Notes: generated by a model not told the origin, from the letters alone. 64,000 bases of DNA from Vesta saturnalis (GCA_036346205.1 JARFJB010001662.1:533501-597500); one strand, 5' to 3'. Counted from the first letter of the stretch, positions 9,385-21,566 are shown. A program made the numbers and translations.

Positions 9385-10926
9385 ATGCATAGATATGATT
9401 TTCAATTAATGAATAAACTAGCTAAAGATCACGTGGAATTTAATCGTAGAATTTTTCAAATAGGATATGAAGTTTATAAAACCATAGTGAACGTATTTAG
9501 ATCAGAACAAATAGTCAACGACGTCGAAATTCTTGCATCGTGGAAGGGACATCGAATCCCCACGACGATAGTTCATCTCAATCTAATAGAGAATGATTTA
9601 AAAAATTTAGATAAGGAATTGATTATTGACAATCATACTTTAGCACTAAGTCCTAGTGAAGTGTCACGTTATTATAAACTGGCAATATGCGATTGCGCTA
9701 TTACCAATGTAGAATGAATTATACACATCAAGATTCCGATAACATTACGAAACATAAACTGGAAACTACGAATTAATCTCTACCCCTTTTGCATGGAAAG
9801 GTCATACCTGCGTGTTGATGCATGAAACCCTATATTTAGTAGTATCTGACCATACTAATCACCCTACATTAAAACTCATTTCTTGAGTTGGCTTCCAACA
9901 TCGTAAACCCTATACGGATAAATTATGCTTCCTTCCCCGTTATAGTTCCGACACAGTTTATGGGCCCCAATGTGCACGTAACATGTTCCTGGGCTCTACG
10001 GTTCAAGAGCTAGAGGAGCATTGTTCTTTTCGGTGTCATTCGTCAACCGCTATGATTGTATCGGAAATTAAGGATGATACTTTCATCATCACGCACCATC
10101 CACCTATCACTATAATAAAATGTTCTAACCAAGAAACCAAATTACCTGAAAACGTTTAAGGACAACCAGGAGCACTACAGATAGATCGATCTTGTCAGTG
10201 CTCATTATTAGTTAATCGTAAAGAAATAATTTAATCTCGATATCCATATTCCCAACGAGGAAAAAAGAAGCCTAAAACAATCCACGTGTTACCTGCAGTT
10301 TGGTCGAATTTGAAGACTTAGGTTATTAAATCTAATGATCAAGACATTTGAATATGACGACCACATCGACGCTGTCGAATATTGTAGAAAATTTAGAAAG
10401 TGCCATTCTCACCACTTATAATGAATTATATACGTATCAAGGAGATACGACGTATTTTATATGGAATACAGTATTGACAATTTTAGTGTTAATTTTTTTT
10501 TATAAAGTATTACAAAGAAACATATCCCTTACGACGTTTATCCATTCAACCGTAGCTGTTACGGAAGGAGAACAGTTAGCAATCAAGCAAGGATTAATGT
10601 ATTCACAATGGACATTTTTAGTAGTGTTTTTCATATTTTTAATTATGCTAGCTACGTACTATGGATGTAAAAGGAAGAATCACAGACAAGTTAAGCGTAC
10701 AATTAGATATGAGTCTCGCTCCAAACGTTGGTTGTCAGTGATTCCTGAAGAACCCAGCCAAGAGGAAGACCACATAGAAACAAGGGGACTAAGCCTTTGT
10801 ACTAGTTTTGAAAGTCTCCGGTGTTCCGCAGGAACGGAGCACGTGTTTATGGCTGGTGCAAAGAAGCAATCGGAAAATCCTTCCAGTTGTTCTCCAAGAA
10901 ATTACTTAGCTCAAGGAGAATATTAG
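9385..10926 (+). pseudogene. Decayed envelope-like membrane glycoprotein gene
   Basis: An open stretch at 9385-9717 (helical, ending in a Cys-containing segment) is followed by a stop-riddled Cys-bearing region (about 9780-10160). A final 192-codon frame at 10348-10926 has two hydrophobic segments, about residues 36-54 and 88-108, and a basic, Ser-rich tail. This layout (long helical ectodomain, Cys-rich part, membrane anchor, short cytosolic tail) resembles the F-type envelope proteins of errantivirus-like insect retroelements. Several stops show that it is dead. I could not assign it to either neighbouring element, and the family call is inference from architecture. Confidence 0.45.
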
Positions 10927-11653
10927 GATAAGTATACCCCTGATACTAAATTTGTTCACAGTCGTAACGCCGAAGTTGGAAAACGAAAGAGATTATAATG
11001 GAAAAAATGAATGAATGAAATAAGCTGAGTTAAGAAAAAAAAATTGGTATGTACATTATTTGATTTAAACTGAATTATGTTTGTGAGTATATTCAGATTT
11101 AGTGGAATTTGGATTAACAAAATTGACGTCAAAGAAGTCAATTGCACGTTGTTTGTAATTGCATGTTATAGTTTAAAACTGTTTTACATCAAATTAATTA
11201 AATGTGATTTAAGGAAACAAGTAGTGAATCTTCGTCCTGGAGATAGACCTTCATGAAGCTTCGGAAATTCATAATTCTCCACAACGGTAATTGGGAGAAA
11301 CAAAATGTTTCAGTCAGAATAAACGACCATTCTATTTCTGTGTGATCAAGTTTCATTATCTTCTACCTTAAACGCTAAGGATAAATGGTGAAATAGTATA
11401 TTGTAATACCAGTGTTATTGTAAAATGAGTAAAAAAAATGTTAATTTTTCAACTTTGACAAAATTGTTTACATCTTATCAATTTTAATAGATATTACTAA
11501 TGACGAAGATAACTGTAAGGGTTATCGAAACGTTTAGATTGTATAATTTAAAATAAACCATTAAAAAATTATTTTATTTTTTATTATTAAGGTATTTTAT
11601 TATGTGTGATAATGGTGAATGTTTACATTTTCAAACATAAATAAAAAGTTTAT
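10927..11653. other. Non-coding AT-rich DNA
   Basis: No gene is visible. The stretch just after the envelope-like relic (about 10975-11040) is purine-rich and might include a polypurine tract and the 3' LTR of that element, but no matching 5' LTR was found in the window. Confidence 0.25.
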
Positions 11654-11705
11654 CTCGAGTAGGATTTGAACCTACATCTATTTTGCTAGAGTAGCGCTCT
11701 AATAG
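11654..11705 (-). repeat. tRNA-like (SINE-type) fragment, copy 2
   Basis: The minus strand shows GTAGGTTCAAATCCTACTCGAG, a degenerate box B, and a shortened, damaged box A side. The flank ATAAATAAAAAGTTTA on the plus strand is shared with copy 1 at 1827, so the two belong to one repeat family. It is more decayed and shorter than copy 1. Confidence 0.45.
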
Positions 11706-11729
11706 TTTTTAATTGGTGTAAATTGTTCA

Positions 11730-12032
11730 TTGGGAAGCCTTCTCATTTACTTAATTAGTTCAAAATTAGATGCTTCCAGGTTGCAAGAGTTTGAGAACTC
11801 TCATGATTCAAAAACCCTACCTTCCATTGATGAGCTATTAGAATTCTTAAAGAAAAGAGTTTCAATCTTGGTAACTCTGGAGCAAAAACAAACAAAAACA
11901 CATAATATTGATCGTCAAGGTTCAAGAACATTCGTGTTGACTACACCTGCATGCGCCTTATGCAGTAATTTTCATGCGCTATATTCTTGTGACCAATTTA
12001 AACGTTTAGGAACAATGGCACGTATTAGCTAA
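11730..12032 (+). pseudogene. BEL/Pao gag C-terminus with Cys/His cluster
   Basis: A 100-codon frame begins in the gag C-terminal helices (LPSIDELLEFLKKRV, the usual BEL gag end) and runs into CALCSNFHALYSCDQF, the BEL/Pao zinc-binding cluster that differs from the gypsy CCHC. It is truncated at both sides. The protease follows 250 bp downstream in another frame. Confidence 0.7.
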
Positions 12033-12277
12033 GGTAAAGCAGTTAAGGTTGTTTTAATTGCCTTTCCAAAGGTCATTCGATAAAGTATTGTAAATCCAAA
12101 GCAGTTGGTAGCCACTGCAGGTCAAGGCACCATACATTGCTGCATTTGCCAAGCGAGCCGAAGCCTTCTACTGCTTCAGACTGAGTTTCTGCTGAACGTG
12201 CGACCGAAGCAAATGTGTCCCTTTCATAATTTTAAAGTTCTAAAGATAAAACTTTACTCCCCACTGCATTAGTAAAG

Positions 12278-12724
12278 GTGCTGGGTTCAGATGGTAAATA
12301 CTACGTGGCCAAGGCACTCCTGGACTCTGGTGGTTTGTCTTCATTCATAACTTATGATTTGTGTAGAAGGCTTATGATTGAATCAACACCCGATAAATAT
12401 ATTTTTGGCATTTCTAACCCAGATGATAGTATCAAATCTCGCTGTCTCATCAGCATCCGCTCCAATGTAGCTAGTTACCAGTTGCAAACTAGTTGTTATG
12501 TAATTCCTAGCATTTCAGGTACCATTTTAGGTACTAATGTCGATTCTGATAGTTGGAATATCCCAGCGGACATTATTCTTGCCTATCCTGATTTTGATAG
12601 CTCAGGTCCTATGGCATTTGTTTCTTTTGAGTGCAAAATTAGTTGCAATATTTCAACTACTCAATACCTACAGATCAGTTTGCTGGATTTTGGGAATTAT
12701 AAGAGGTTTCCTCAAGTAAAGTAA
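12278..12724 (+). pseudogene. BEL/Pao aspartic protease relic
   Basis: A 148-codon frame has ALLDSGGLSSFIT at residues about 13-25, the retropepsin active-site motif in its BEL form (LLDSGS-type), followed by the beta-strand pattern typical of Pao proteases and a WNIPADIILAYPDF segment (about residues 90-103). It probably formed one polyprotein with gag and RT. Confidence 0.7.
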
Positions 12725-12769
12725 AGTTAAAAAATGAATTATAATGCAAATCTCATTTCGTAAAAACGT

Positions 12770-14064
12770 TTAGGTGTAACTCCGATGGTCGATTTGTGGC
12801 CTCGCTCCCGCTTAAAGGTTCTCCTAGTCTTATAGGTGATTTTTTGGAACAAGCTAAAATGCGTTTTTTCAATCTAGAAAAACCATTAAAGCGCAACGCC
12901 GCTCTTAAAGAGACATACTCTCAATTCATACTTTCATTCCGAGTATGAATAATTGGGACACATGTCTCTTGTGACCCATGAAAGTAATCAAAAAGTTTTC
13001 TATCTATCCCGTGACGGAGTAATCAAATAAGACAGTTTAACTACAAAATTTAAGGCAGTGTTTCATGGTAGTGATTGTAGTTCTACTGGAGTTTCAGTTA
13101 ATGATATTGTCACCAAAGAGAATTTTGAATTTAACAATTCAATGCAATTTTAATTATTTTAAATATTTTATATTTCTTATAAAAATTACTCAAGATTAGC
13201 CGCATAATCATAAAGCACATTGATTTCCATTTGGTGTCCTCATTTCAATTTGATCACGTATACACGTATATTGGGATTATACAAAGTAGAACAATTAAAA
13301 CCGCAAGTCGAAAATTCTCATGAGACTTACATCCACGTACGTCTCCAGATCCCCTATTGTATAAATACAAGTAACACCTGAATCAGGGGACAGTTACAGC
13401 CATAGTTGTTACAACAGTTTTGACAATAGTGCCAAGATGTTACAACAGATGTAAGAACTCATTTTTGTGATTATCATAGTATCTATTTAATCTATTTAAT
13501 ACCATGTAACAACCCCAGTAATCTGTCTCCTTCCATAAGATCTTGGTTGAAGTTTCATCCCTCTTGCTACGGAAACCATCTGAGCTATCTCAAATTTAAC
13601 CCCCGAGATGTGACAATATTCACCATGTTGGTGCCGTTATGCAGTCAGGTCATCTATCTATAATTTTGCGATCCAGGCAACATGTTTTTGCATTTTCTGC
13701 AAACGTGGAAAAAATGTACCGCTAAGTATTGGTTACCGCAGAAAATACAGATCTTCAAAAAAATGTTTGGCGCCGAGGTCCAAGTAATCCGATCCTTATA
13801 TATCAATTAAATACTGTTACATACGGCACTACATCCGCTCGTTTTCTTGCTACTCGCTGCTTAGTAGAATTATCTCTAGATTGTGCTCAATATAATCGTA
13901 AGGCCTCTAATATTATTCAACTCGACGATGTCTATGTTGATGACGTTTTATCAGGAGCCAATTCTCTCTTAGAGGCACAGGAAATTTGTAAATCCTTTTC
14001 CAGTATACTTGCGGTGAATGCTTTCATCTTAGAAAGTGGATCTCGAACGATCCATAAGTTATAA
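12770..14064 (+). pseudogene. BEL/Pao reverse transcriptase relic
   Basis: The N-terminal part at about 12770-13130 reads DGRFVASLPLKGS and a later FYLSRDGVI/TTKFKAVF block, which are the BEL RT entry motifs. The palm resumes at about 13640 (VEKMYR) and 13729-14064 reads LNTVTYGTTSARFLA and then the catalytic DDVYVDDVLSGA (YVDD box). A stretch of about 0.5 kb at 13146-13630 separates the halves. Stops and frame changes abound. Confidence 0.75.
13146..13630. other. Unidentified insertion splitting the BEL RT
   Basis: About 480 bp with no coding sense lie between two RT segments that should be near-contiguous. It contains a TATA-like TGTATAAATACAAG (about 13368) and repeated GTTACAACAG words (about 13408-13450), suggesting a solo LTR or another short element. 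Its exact borders and target duplication were not determined. Confidence 0.35.
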
Positions 14065-14231
14065 AAAATTTTGATTGTGTTGATGTTCATCCAGATCTCC
14101 TTAATCTAGGAGAAAATACAAAAATCCTAGGTGTATTGTGGTCGAGTCACTCAGCCAATCTGATGTTTAATATTGCTAAATATTTATATAGAGAATGAGC
14201 GAACCGAGACATAATCTCAGACATATCTCAA

Positions 14232-14700
14232 GTGTTCGATCCTTTAGAATTACTCTCTTCTTCAATCATAGTGACTAAGGCATTATTACCATCTCTCTGG
14301 TTGTTAAAGATTTCATGGGACGATCCAGTCCCAATCGAAATTGAAGAAAGGTGGTTAACCTTTCGAAAAAATATATCCCTTCTCGCTGATGCAATAACCC
14401 AAAAAGAATTGAACTTCACGCTTTCTCAGACGCTTCCATGCTATGTTATGGTGCATGCGTTTACATTCGATCGATTGATGCAAAAGAGCAGATCCATTCC
14501 GATCTTCTCTACACTAAAACTGAAGTGGCGACTCTAAGGTCTACCACTACAGCAAAGTTAGAATTATTCGGTGCTGTTGTACTGGCCCGTCTTGCAAAAC
14601 CTATGATGGAGGCTATGAACGTCAAATTTAACAAATGCGTGTTCTGGTCTGATTCTACGATCGTTCTAGGTTGGCTAAATATGCCAACGGTCTAGACTCT
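14232..14700 (+). pseudogene. BEL/Pao RNase H relic
   Basis: The two overlapping frames at 14232-14537 and 14438-14695 hold the RT-RNase H linker (DPLELLSSSI, ISWDDPVP) and RNase H marks: TTTAKLELFGAVV (Glu helix, usually PRLEL) and VFWSDSTIVLGWL (Asp of SDS). A frameshift near 14450 splits the domain. Confidence 0.7.
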
Positions 14701-14702
14701 GG

Positions 14703-16232
14703 TTGTATGGTCCTGAGTGGCTACTAAATGATGACTCTTCGTGGTCACGCTCTATTGATAGTAATTTTGATTCCGCTCTTCTTGAGCTAAAGAAAATCAA
14801 GTGCTTCTGTACCTTCACGCCGACTAACTTCGAGTTTGAACATTTCTATATCCTCTCTCGCTTAGAACGAATTATAGTATATTGTATGTGTTTTTACCAC
14901 AACTGTAGAAGGTCAACCTCTAAAAGAAATTTTTGTAGTTTAAATCCTTCCAAAACAAACGATGCTCTTATTCGTGTAGTAAAATTGTCGCAATTTGAAT
15001 CGTTCCAAAGTGAAATTGATTCACTTAAAAGGGCGCAATCGTTAAAGATTCGCTCAAGGCTTGGTAGTTTGAACCCATTTGTTGATTCATCTGGTATACT
15101 GCTTGTTGGGAGACGACTAGAATATTCCGCTTACCCGTTTGATAAGAAACATCAAATTTTGATTTGTGGATCTCACCATCTAGCCAAGTTGATTCTAAAT
15201 CGTGAACATATTAGACTGTTACACTCTGAACCTCAACAAACGCTTACCTCCACTAGTGAGCGTTTCTGGATAATTTCAGGACGAAATCTTTGTAAGAAGA
15301 TAATTCATAATTGTTTTCGCGCCGCGACCTGCACTTTCAGAGCGGCCAAGGGAAATTTACCACATAGCCGCGATGAACCTTCACTGCCTTTTGTAAATGT
15401 CGGTGTTAATTATGCCGCTCCTCTTATGTTACGGGATTTGCCTATTCGTATATTTTGCTACCAAGGCGGTTCACTTAGAACTGGCTTCTGATTTATCTAC
15501 AAATTCTTTTATGGGGTGTTTGAGAAGATTTGTAGCACGTCGATGGCGCCCAAGTCACATTTACTCTCATAACGGAACCAATTTTAGTGGAGCTCGATGA
15601 ATGCTTAGCGAGGGAGTTTGGTGGCACTTCATTGCTAGTTACTCTCCTCATTTCGGAGGTTTGTGGGAGGCGGCTACTAAATCTGACAAACACTACCTAC
15701 GTAGCGTGTTAGGTAAAACAAAATTAACCTTTGAAAAGTTTTATACTTTACTGGCGCAAATTGAGGGAATCCTCAATTCCCGCCCTTTAACGCCGATATC
15801 CTCGGACTCCGAAGATTTGGAGCCTTTAACACCAGGGTATTTTTTGATCAGAAGAAACGTCAGCTCTATTCTTGATTCTGACGTCAATGATTTGCCAGTA
15901 TCAAGGTTATCTAGATATAAATATATACAACAGCTCACACAGCACTTTTGGAAAAGATGGAGTCGTGAATACGTGAACCAGCTACAGCAAAGGACTAAAT
16001 GGCGTAAAAACTATGATATATTTTAGTGTTAATTAAGGATGATCATTCGCCCCCTATTAAATGGAAATTAGGCCGCATTATCAAGTTATATCCTGGAAAG
16101 GATGGTGTTTCTCGTGTGGCAGACATTCGTACAGCTCAAGGGAACTTGCAAAGAAGCCTCTCCCATGTTTATTCATTGCCGATAGACTCCAACAATTTAG
16201 AAAAATATGGAAGTGTGAAGTATTTAGTTTAA
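14703..16232 (+). pseudogene. BEL/Pao integrase relic with lost catalytic Asp residues
   Basis: 14703-15491 holds the RNase H-integrase linker and the zinc-binding region, where HHCC is only partly kept. The core follows in shifted frames (15397-16026). The first catalytic Asp, expected in VGVDY, is Asn (VGVNYAAP); the second, expected in SDNGTNF, is His (YSHNGTNFSGA); the Glu region IEGILNSRPL is kept. 16026-16232 carries the BEL-specific C-terminal domain (WKLGRIIKLYPGKDG). Loss of two of three DDE residues means no activity, independent of the frameshifts. Confidence 0.8.
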
Positions 16233-16416
16233 TTTGTGTCTAACTTAATTTTGTATTTATACTGAACGATTTTTATTTTTGTTAATAATTATTTTAGTAT
16301 TAACCATCTTTGAAAGCCCACGACTTGCGCCTTTAATTTAGACCACCAACATTTCACTTTGCTCTATATATGAGATAGTTATAGCGGGTATCCGCTCTAG
16401 TTGTTAAATAGTATAC

Positions 16417-16535
16417 TAAAGTATAAGTGGATAAAAAGGTCTTTAAAACACGCGCGATTTTTCGAGCACGACGGCGCAGCGGAGTGCTCGAAACAGAGTA
16501 AGTGTTTTAAAGACCAGTTATCCACGAATACTTTA
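16417..16535. repeat. Hairpin repeat with nested GC-rich stem
   Basis: Arm 16417-16451 (..GTATAAGTGGATAAAAAGGT..) is the reverse complement, with few mismatches, of 16502-16535. Inside lies a second, GC-rich stem, TTCGAGCAC at 16461 pairing with GTGCTCGAA at 16484, around ACGGCGCAGCGGA. It is a compact, MITE-like palindrome of 119 bp without coding capacity. A similar double palindrome occurs at 49698-49815. Confidence 0.65.
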
Positions 16536-18239
16536 CGCTATCTTTTTTTTATTGGTGCACTTTGAACTCATAAGTACTAGTATTATTACTACAAAAAACG
16601 CTGCAAATTGTAGCAATACTTCCACTTCCAAAATTTAAATTATGCTGTCAAAATAACATTTACACTATTTGTTGTACAGAAAAATTATAGGGATAGAAAT
16701 ACTCATAATTAGATCAATGTCATTTAATTTATACCAACTTAAATGCCATAAATATGGAATTGAAAATTTTAGTACAACAGTATTGCCAAAATCTGGTTGC
16801 GTCTATCTATGCCTAGACCATTAACATTCCTGATAGAGAAGAATGGAGCTATGATTAAGTGAAGTTGTTAAAGTTGTTACTAAATTTCAGAATATAATTT
16901 GTTCAAATTTATCTTTCAACTGACATACAGTCAAACTATTCTCTTCCTCTTTTTGATAAATCGTGTTCACGCTAAGTTCGATATATTAGCAAAAAACCAT
17001 AAATTTTAAAAATCGTTTTTTTGTAAATAACTCGAAAGCTATTAACTTAAAAAAAAATTACAAGAATTCTTTTCGATCAGAAATTTTATTTTCTATATAA
17101 TGCCAAAATTTAAAAAAAATCGTATGGACGGGTACCAAAATCTATTTTTTTGTAAATATTTCGAAAATGACATTTTCGAAAAAATTGCAAAAAACACTTT
17201 TTGTGAAAAGTTTTATTTCCTATCTAATGGTCTTTACACTTTTGAATATGTTAAGTAGTTCCGGAGATATTTAGGAAAAACGTGTTTTTTAAAGTGACGG
17301 TTTTTTGGTAATATATTGTAAACCGTTTGTTATACAGAAAAATTATAGGACTAAAAAATACTCACAATTATATTAATAATCGCATATTAAAAGTAAAAAA
17401 TATAAAAACATAAAAATTTGCAAAAGGGGTACTTATCCCCCGATTTTACCACTTTCCTCATAACCCATTGACCCCAACACCAAACAGTCGCTTTGGGTAG
17501 TTGAGGTCTATATATGTGCTAAATTTCAAGTTGATATGTTAAGTTCTTCGAAAGTTATGGAGTACACACACACAGACACAGACACAAAGATTTTTTTGCT
17601 AAAATTTCGTTTTTAGACGTTTTCGAACATTTTAAAGCTATTGAGCAAATACAAATTTTTGAAAATTTTGTTAGCGATACAGTACTTCTCATCTGTTGGA
17701 TGTGGAATTAAAAAATGGAAATAAGAACTAATGTAAAATATGTAAATAAAAATTAATGTATCTAACAATACTAACTGTACTTTTTATTTTCATTTATAAA
17801 ATTAAAAGTGTTAAATAATGTTTAAATAAAGGTTTTGAATTTGTTAGTAATGTTTTATTTGATATTACAAGGTACTCCTGTCAGATTAATAATCAAAAAA
17901 TTGTCATTTAGACTTCACGGTTCTTGAGTTGTTGATGTTGCCACGGTGACTTTAAAAAACGCGCGTTTTTGAAAGTTCGATTTAAACACGCTAAGGCTTG
18001 CTTTAAATAGGTAAAATGGGGCACCAATAAAAAAAAAATCTTTTGTGGCGACAAGTAACGCTGTCATTTCCTCAATTATCTGTATTAAAAATAAGTTTAT
18101 TATAAATAAAAACACAATGCATGCACATTAAATCGCCACAGTTACTTTTCAAGTAAATTTCATACAGCTGTAGAAGTATGTTTTTGATTCTACGTGAATT
18201 AAAAAAAAAGGTATTGCGAATAATTAGGTTATAGAATTT
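16536..18239. repeat. Non-coding interspersed repeat DNA
   Basis: No coding region. Two direct copies of GTACAGAAAAATTATAGG-like sequence (about 16673 and 17332) followed by related text indicate a duplicated unit of about 660 bp. A short CACACACACAGACACAGACAC tract lies near 17565. A TTTATTGGTGCAC word near 16548 and its complement GGCACCAATAAA near 18020 suggest element ends. The long runs of T/A text (17000-17300) resemble old repeat consensus sequence. A stretch near 17950 shares ACGCGCG with the hairpin at 16417. Confidence 0.4.
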
Positions 18240-19072
18240 ATGTGCACATTAAAACTTAAGTTATAGCAGAAGGGAACCTCGAGCTCTTTAAAGGACGTGC
18301 TACGCCTAATCAAATCGTTATTTAATTTATAATTGTACTCCAGAGGTGTTGTCTTATTAGTAACCGATATTATTTCATATTTTTTTTGTGTTAATGGTCA
18401 GTTTATTTTGTTCACAACACTCAAAGATGTTATCGAGATCATTCTGTAAGCTACTAACGCAATTTATGTTAGGTATATCACTGAAAATTTTTATATCATC
18501 GGCGAAAAGTAATTTATGATTAGTGATAACTGACGTGATATCATTAATAAACAGCGTAAACAATAACGGCCCAAGTGTGGATCCTTGAGGTACGCCACTG
18601 CTTTGAGGAAAGATCTCTGAATGTAATCCATTATATTGAACAAATTGAAACCGATTATTTAGATAAGAGGACCTAAGAGTAGTTGCAGATACAGAAAAGT
18701 CATGTGAATGAAGTTCTTTTAAAATGCCATGTTGTATGGTGTCAATGCTTTGATCAGATCTAAATAGAGAATATCACATTGTGGACGTTTATTTAAACAG
18801 GAAGCAATAAAATGAGTTACAAACTATAAATTCGTTGTAGTAGATCTACCTTTTATAAAACGGTCCTGATGTACTGACAGAGACGTATTTACATGATGGT
18901 AAGTGCTATCAAATAATATATATTCAAAAACCTCAAAAAAATTGCTAAGTGTAGAAATTGGGCGGTAATTTTTAATTTCACAATCAGTTTTTTTTAAATA
19001 TATGCTAAGATATGAACGCAATCCTTCATCACCACTGCTGGTAAGAGATTAGGGCCACAGTTAAAAGTAGAT
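18240..19072 (-). pseudogene. CR1-like LINE reverse transcriptase relic
   Basis: On the minus strand: CEIKNYRPISTLSNFFEVFEY and HQDRFIKGRSTTTNL at 19021-18824 (RT fingers), then GVPQGSTLGPLLFTLFINDI (about 18620-18550) and LLFADDIKIF with the catalytic FADD box (18563-18375), then KELEVPF (about 18270). The domain order is right, but the text between 18824 and 18640 is out of frame. The 3' end near 18240 is approximate. No poly(A) or 3' repeat was recognised. Confidence 0.75.
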
Positions 19073-21509
19073 GGAAGGCGTTTACAAGAATCCCTTATAA
19101 CCCTAACCACACTCCACATCTTCTAGATCTCTTTCTTACATCAAACCCTCTTGTTTATAAAACTTCCGTTCTCTCGCCTTTAGGTCTTTCCGACCATTGT
19201 CTAATAGAAATCATTTCTACTGTACCTAATTCCACTGTTGTTCGCAAAACCTATAGAATCTTGTGGTGTTTTAAGTCAGCTCGATGGAGTAATTTACGGG
19301 ATTTCTTTGTACAACCTTTCCATGGCGTGAATATTGTTTTAAGTCGTCCTCTCCTTCGGACATCGCTCATTCAGTATCTGAAGTCATCCTCATGGGAATG
19401 GAGTTATACATTCCCAAAAAACAGTACCGTATAGGTCATTCACGTTCCCAACCCTGGTTCAATAAGGTTTGTGCTGATGCAATATCCTTAAAAAATAAAT
19501 ATTACTTTAAATGGAAATCTAATAAATCGGTCGACAGTCAGGTAGAATACGTTGGTGCTAGAAATATCTGCAAAAGTGACATCACAAAACTAAAAAGTTG
19601 TTCGAACAACGAAAATGCAATGAACTAGCTACATCTCCTTTAGGCAGTGGTAAATTTTGGTCTTTAGCTAAAGCCATTAGTAAAAACTTTGGAACATCTT
19701 CATTTCCCCCACTGACATCTATTGACGGATCGGTAGTTGCTGATTCTGTAGACAAAGCCAATGATTTTGTGGATTTTTTTTGCATCAAACTCGTATCTCA
19801 ATGATTCTGGAAAAGATGTGCCCCTAGTCAACTCTTCTTCATACGCTATGAAACCAATTCATTTTCGGTACAAGCTCTTGGAATCGATCATGAGTAGGCT
19901 TGATCTCAATAAGGCGACTGGCCCAAACGGTATCCCAGCTATTGTCTTAAAGAAATGTTCCCTCGAACTAGTACCAGTCCTATCTAAGCTCTATTCGATC
20001 TCTATGTCTTCAGGGGAATTCCCTTCATCATGGAAGTTAGCAAATATTCAACCTATTCCCAAAAAAGGCGATAAGACCGTTCCCTCAAACTACCGACCAA
20101 TTTCCATCACTTTCATTTTGTCTAAAATCATGGAAAAAGCCATCAATCAGCAACTGCTCACGTTCCTTGAAACTAACAAACTCCTTAGTGACCACCAATA
20201 TGGGTTTAGGCAAAGCCGTTCAACAGGTGATCTTCTTTCATATGTGACCCAAGTTTGGAACAATACAGTAGAGCAGTCCGGTAAAACAGTTGTAGTCGCT
20301 TTAGATATCTCAAAGGCATTTGACCAAGTTTGGGATAAGTGTTTACTTGCCAAACTCACCTCGTTTGGGTTAAATGATACGCTCATCAACTGGGTTTCTA
20401 CTTTCCTTGATAAAAGACTAATACGTGTCGTAGTTGATGGCTTTTTTCAAAAGAAGTTAGCATTAACGCGGGCGTACCACAGGAATCCGTTACAGCGCCT
20501 ACACTTTTTCTTCTGTACATAAATGACCTTAATTCTTCAACAACTAACCCCATCCATTGCTTTGCTGACGATAGCACTCTTCACTGTAGTTCATCTCAGT
20601 CTACTCATAGTGATAATCCACCTTCTATATCAAATCAAGAAATTAAAGCTGAAATGGCAAATTCAATGAACAAAGACATTCAACGTATTCTCGAATGGGA
20701 AAGCAATAATCTAGTTAAATTTAATGCTAACAAAACTCAGTGTTGTTGCCTTGTGTCCGCCAAAAAAGATCGATCATTTCCTGTTGTAAGTATGAATGGC
20801 TCAGTTCTTAAGTTTTCAGACTCTATTACTCTGTTGGGTATGACTGTATCTTCAAATCTCTCATGGGTTGACCATCTTCTGCCAGCTACCAAAACAGCTG
20901 CTTGTAAAATAGGCTTTTTGTACAGATCTAAGCAGTACTTTACTTCTCGACAACTCCTTCTGCTGTATAAGGCCCAAATTCGGCCTCATCTGGAATATAA
21001 TTCTCACCTCTGGGTTAGTGCTCTCCAATACGCTCTCGATATGGTTGATCGTATTCAAAAGAGAGCGATTAGGCTTATAAATGACCCGTCCTTAAGTTCT
21101 CATATACAGTCCCTTGAGCATAGAAGGATGGTTTTAGTTCTTTCTTTGTATTATCGTTATTACAACGGCTATTGTGCTACTGAATTAAATTCTTTGATAC
21201 CATCTCGGGCTATCTTTGCCAGAAACACTCGGTTCGCTCATTCACATCATCAGTATGCAGTACAAATCTCCACTTGTCGTACCAAAGGGGCGCAATCCAC
21301 ATTTTTCTACACGGCTTCTAAATTCTGGAATGATCTCCCTAGTTCCTGCTTTCCTCTCACTTATGATATGAGAAAATTTAAGGTACCTGTTCTTAGGCAT
21401 CTATTGGCAATTCATTATTCCTCTATCCATCCTCCTAAGTGTTCCTGAGTGCTTTAGCACGATAAGCCAAATTTAGCCTGTTCAGGTCCGCAATCATAAA
21501 AAAAAAAAA
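19073..21509 (+). mobile_element. 5'-truncated LINE inserted in plus orientation
   Basis: It begins in the C-terminal endonuclease region (HLLDLFLTSNP, LGLSDHCLIEI), continues through a linker with frameshifts (19392-19804) into RT (19761-20522), a frameshift at about 20510, and the C-terminal part (20654-21448), and ends with an A-run at 21498-21509. It sits inside the minus-strand CR1-like LINE. The A-tail and 5' truncation are hallmarks of target-primed reverse transcription. No target duplication was found. Confidence 0.75.
19761..21448 (+). pseudogene. LINE reverse transcriptase and C-terminal domain, frameshifted
   Basis: RT motifs in order: NKATGPNGIPAIVLK, IQPIPKKGDKTVPSNYRPIS (motif 1), DHQYGFRQSRSTGDLL, VVVALDISKAFDQVW (first catalytic Asp), then, after a frameshift at about 20480-20520, FLLYINDLNSS and HCFADDSTLHCSS (catalytic FADD). 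The frame 20654-21448 holds the thumb and C-terminal region (FNANKTQCCCLVS, LGMTVSSNLSW, KAQIRPHLEYNSHLW). This piece is only moderately decayed: one clear frameshift across about 1.7 kb. Confidence 0.8.
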
Positions 21510-21566
21510 TTAATGACAAGCTGTAAAGTTATTTGTAGTAAAGCAACAACGTCGTTGTTACACTTC

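Larger units (their letters stand above)
11730..16232 (+). mobile_element. Degenerate BEL/Pao retrotransposon (plus strand)
   Basis: In order on the plus strand: gag zinc-knuckle end, aspartic protease, RT, RNase H, integrase core and the BEL-type integrase C-terminus (IKLYPGKDGVSRVADI, a domain specific to BEL/Pao). Multiple frameshifts, a half-kilobase insertion in RT and lost catalytic residues in integrase show long decay. No LTRs were recognised at either end. Confidence 0.8.

Noticed and set aside
10956..11147. 63-codon minus-strand frame after the envelope-like relic
   Set aside because: Low-complexity Ile/Leu/Phe/Asn text from AT-rich DNA, with no family resemblance.
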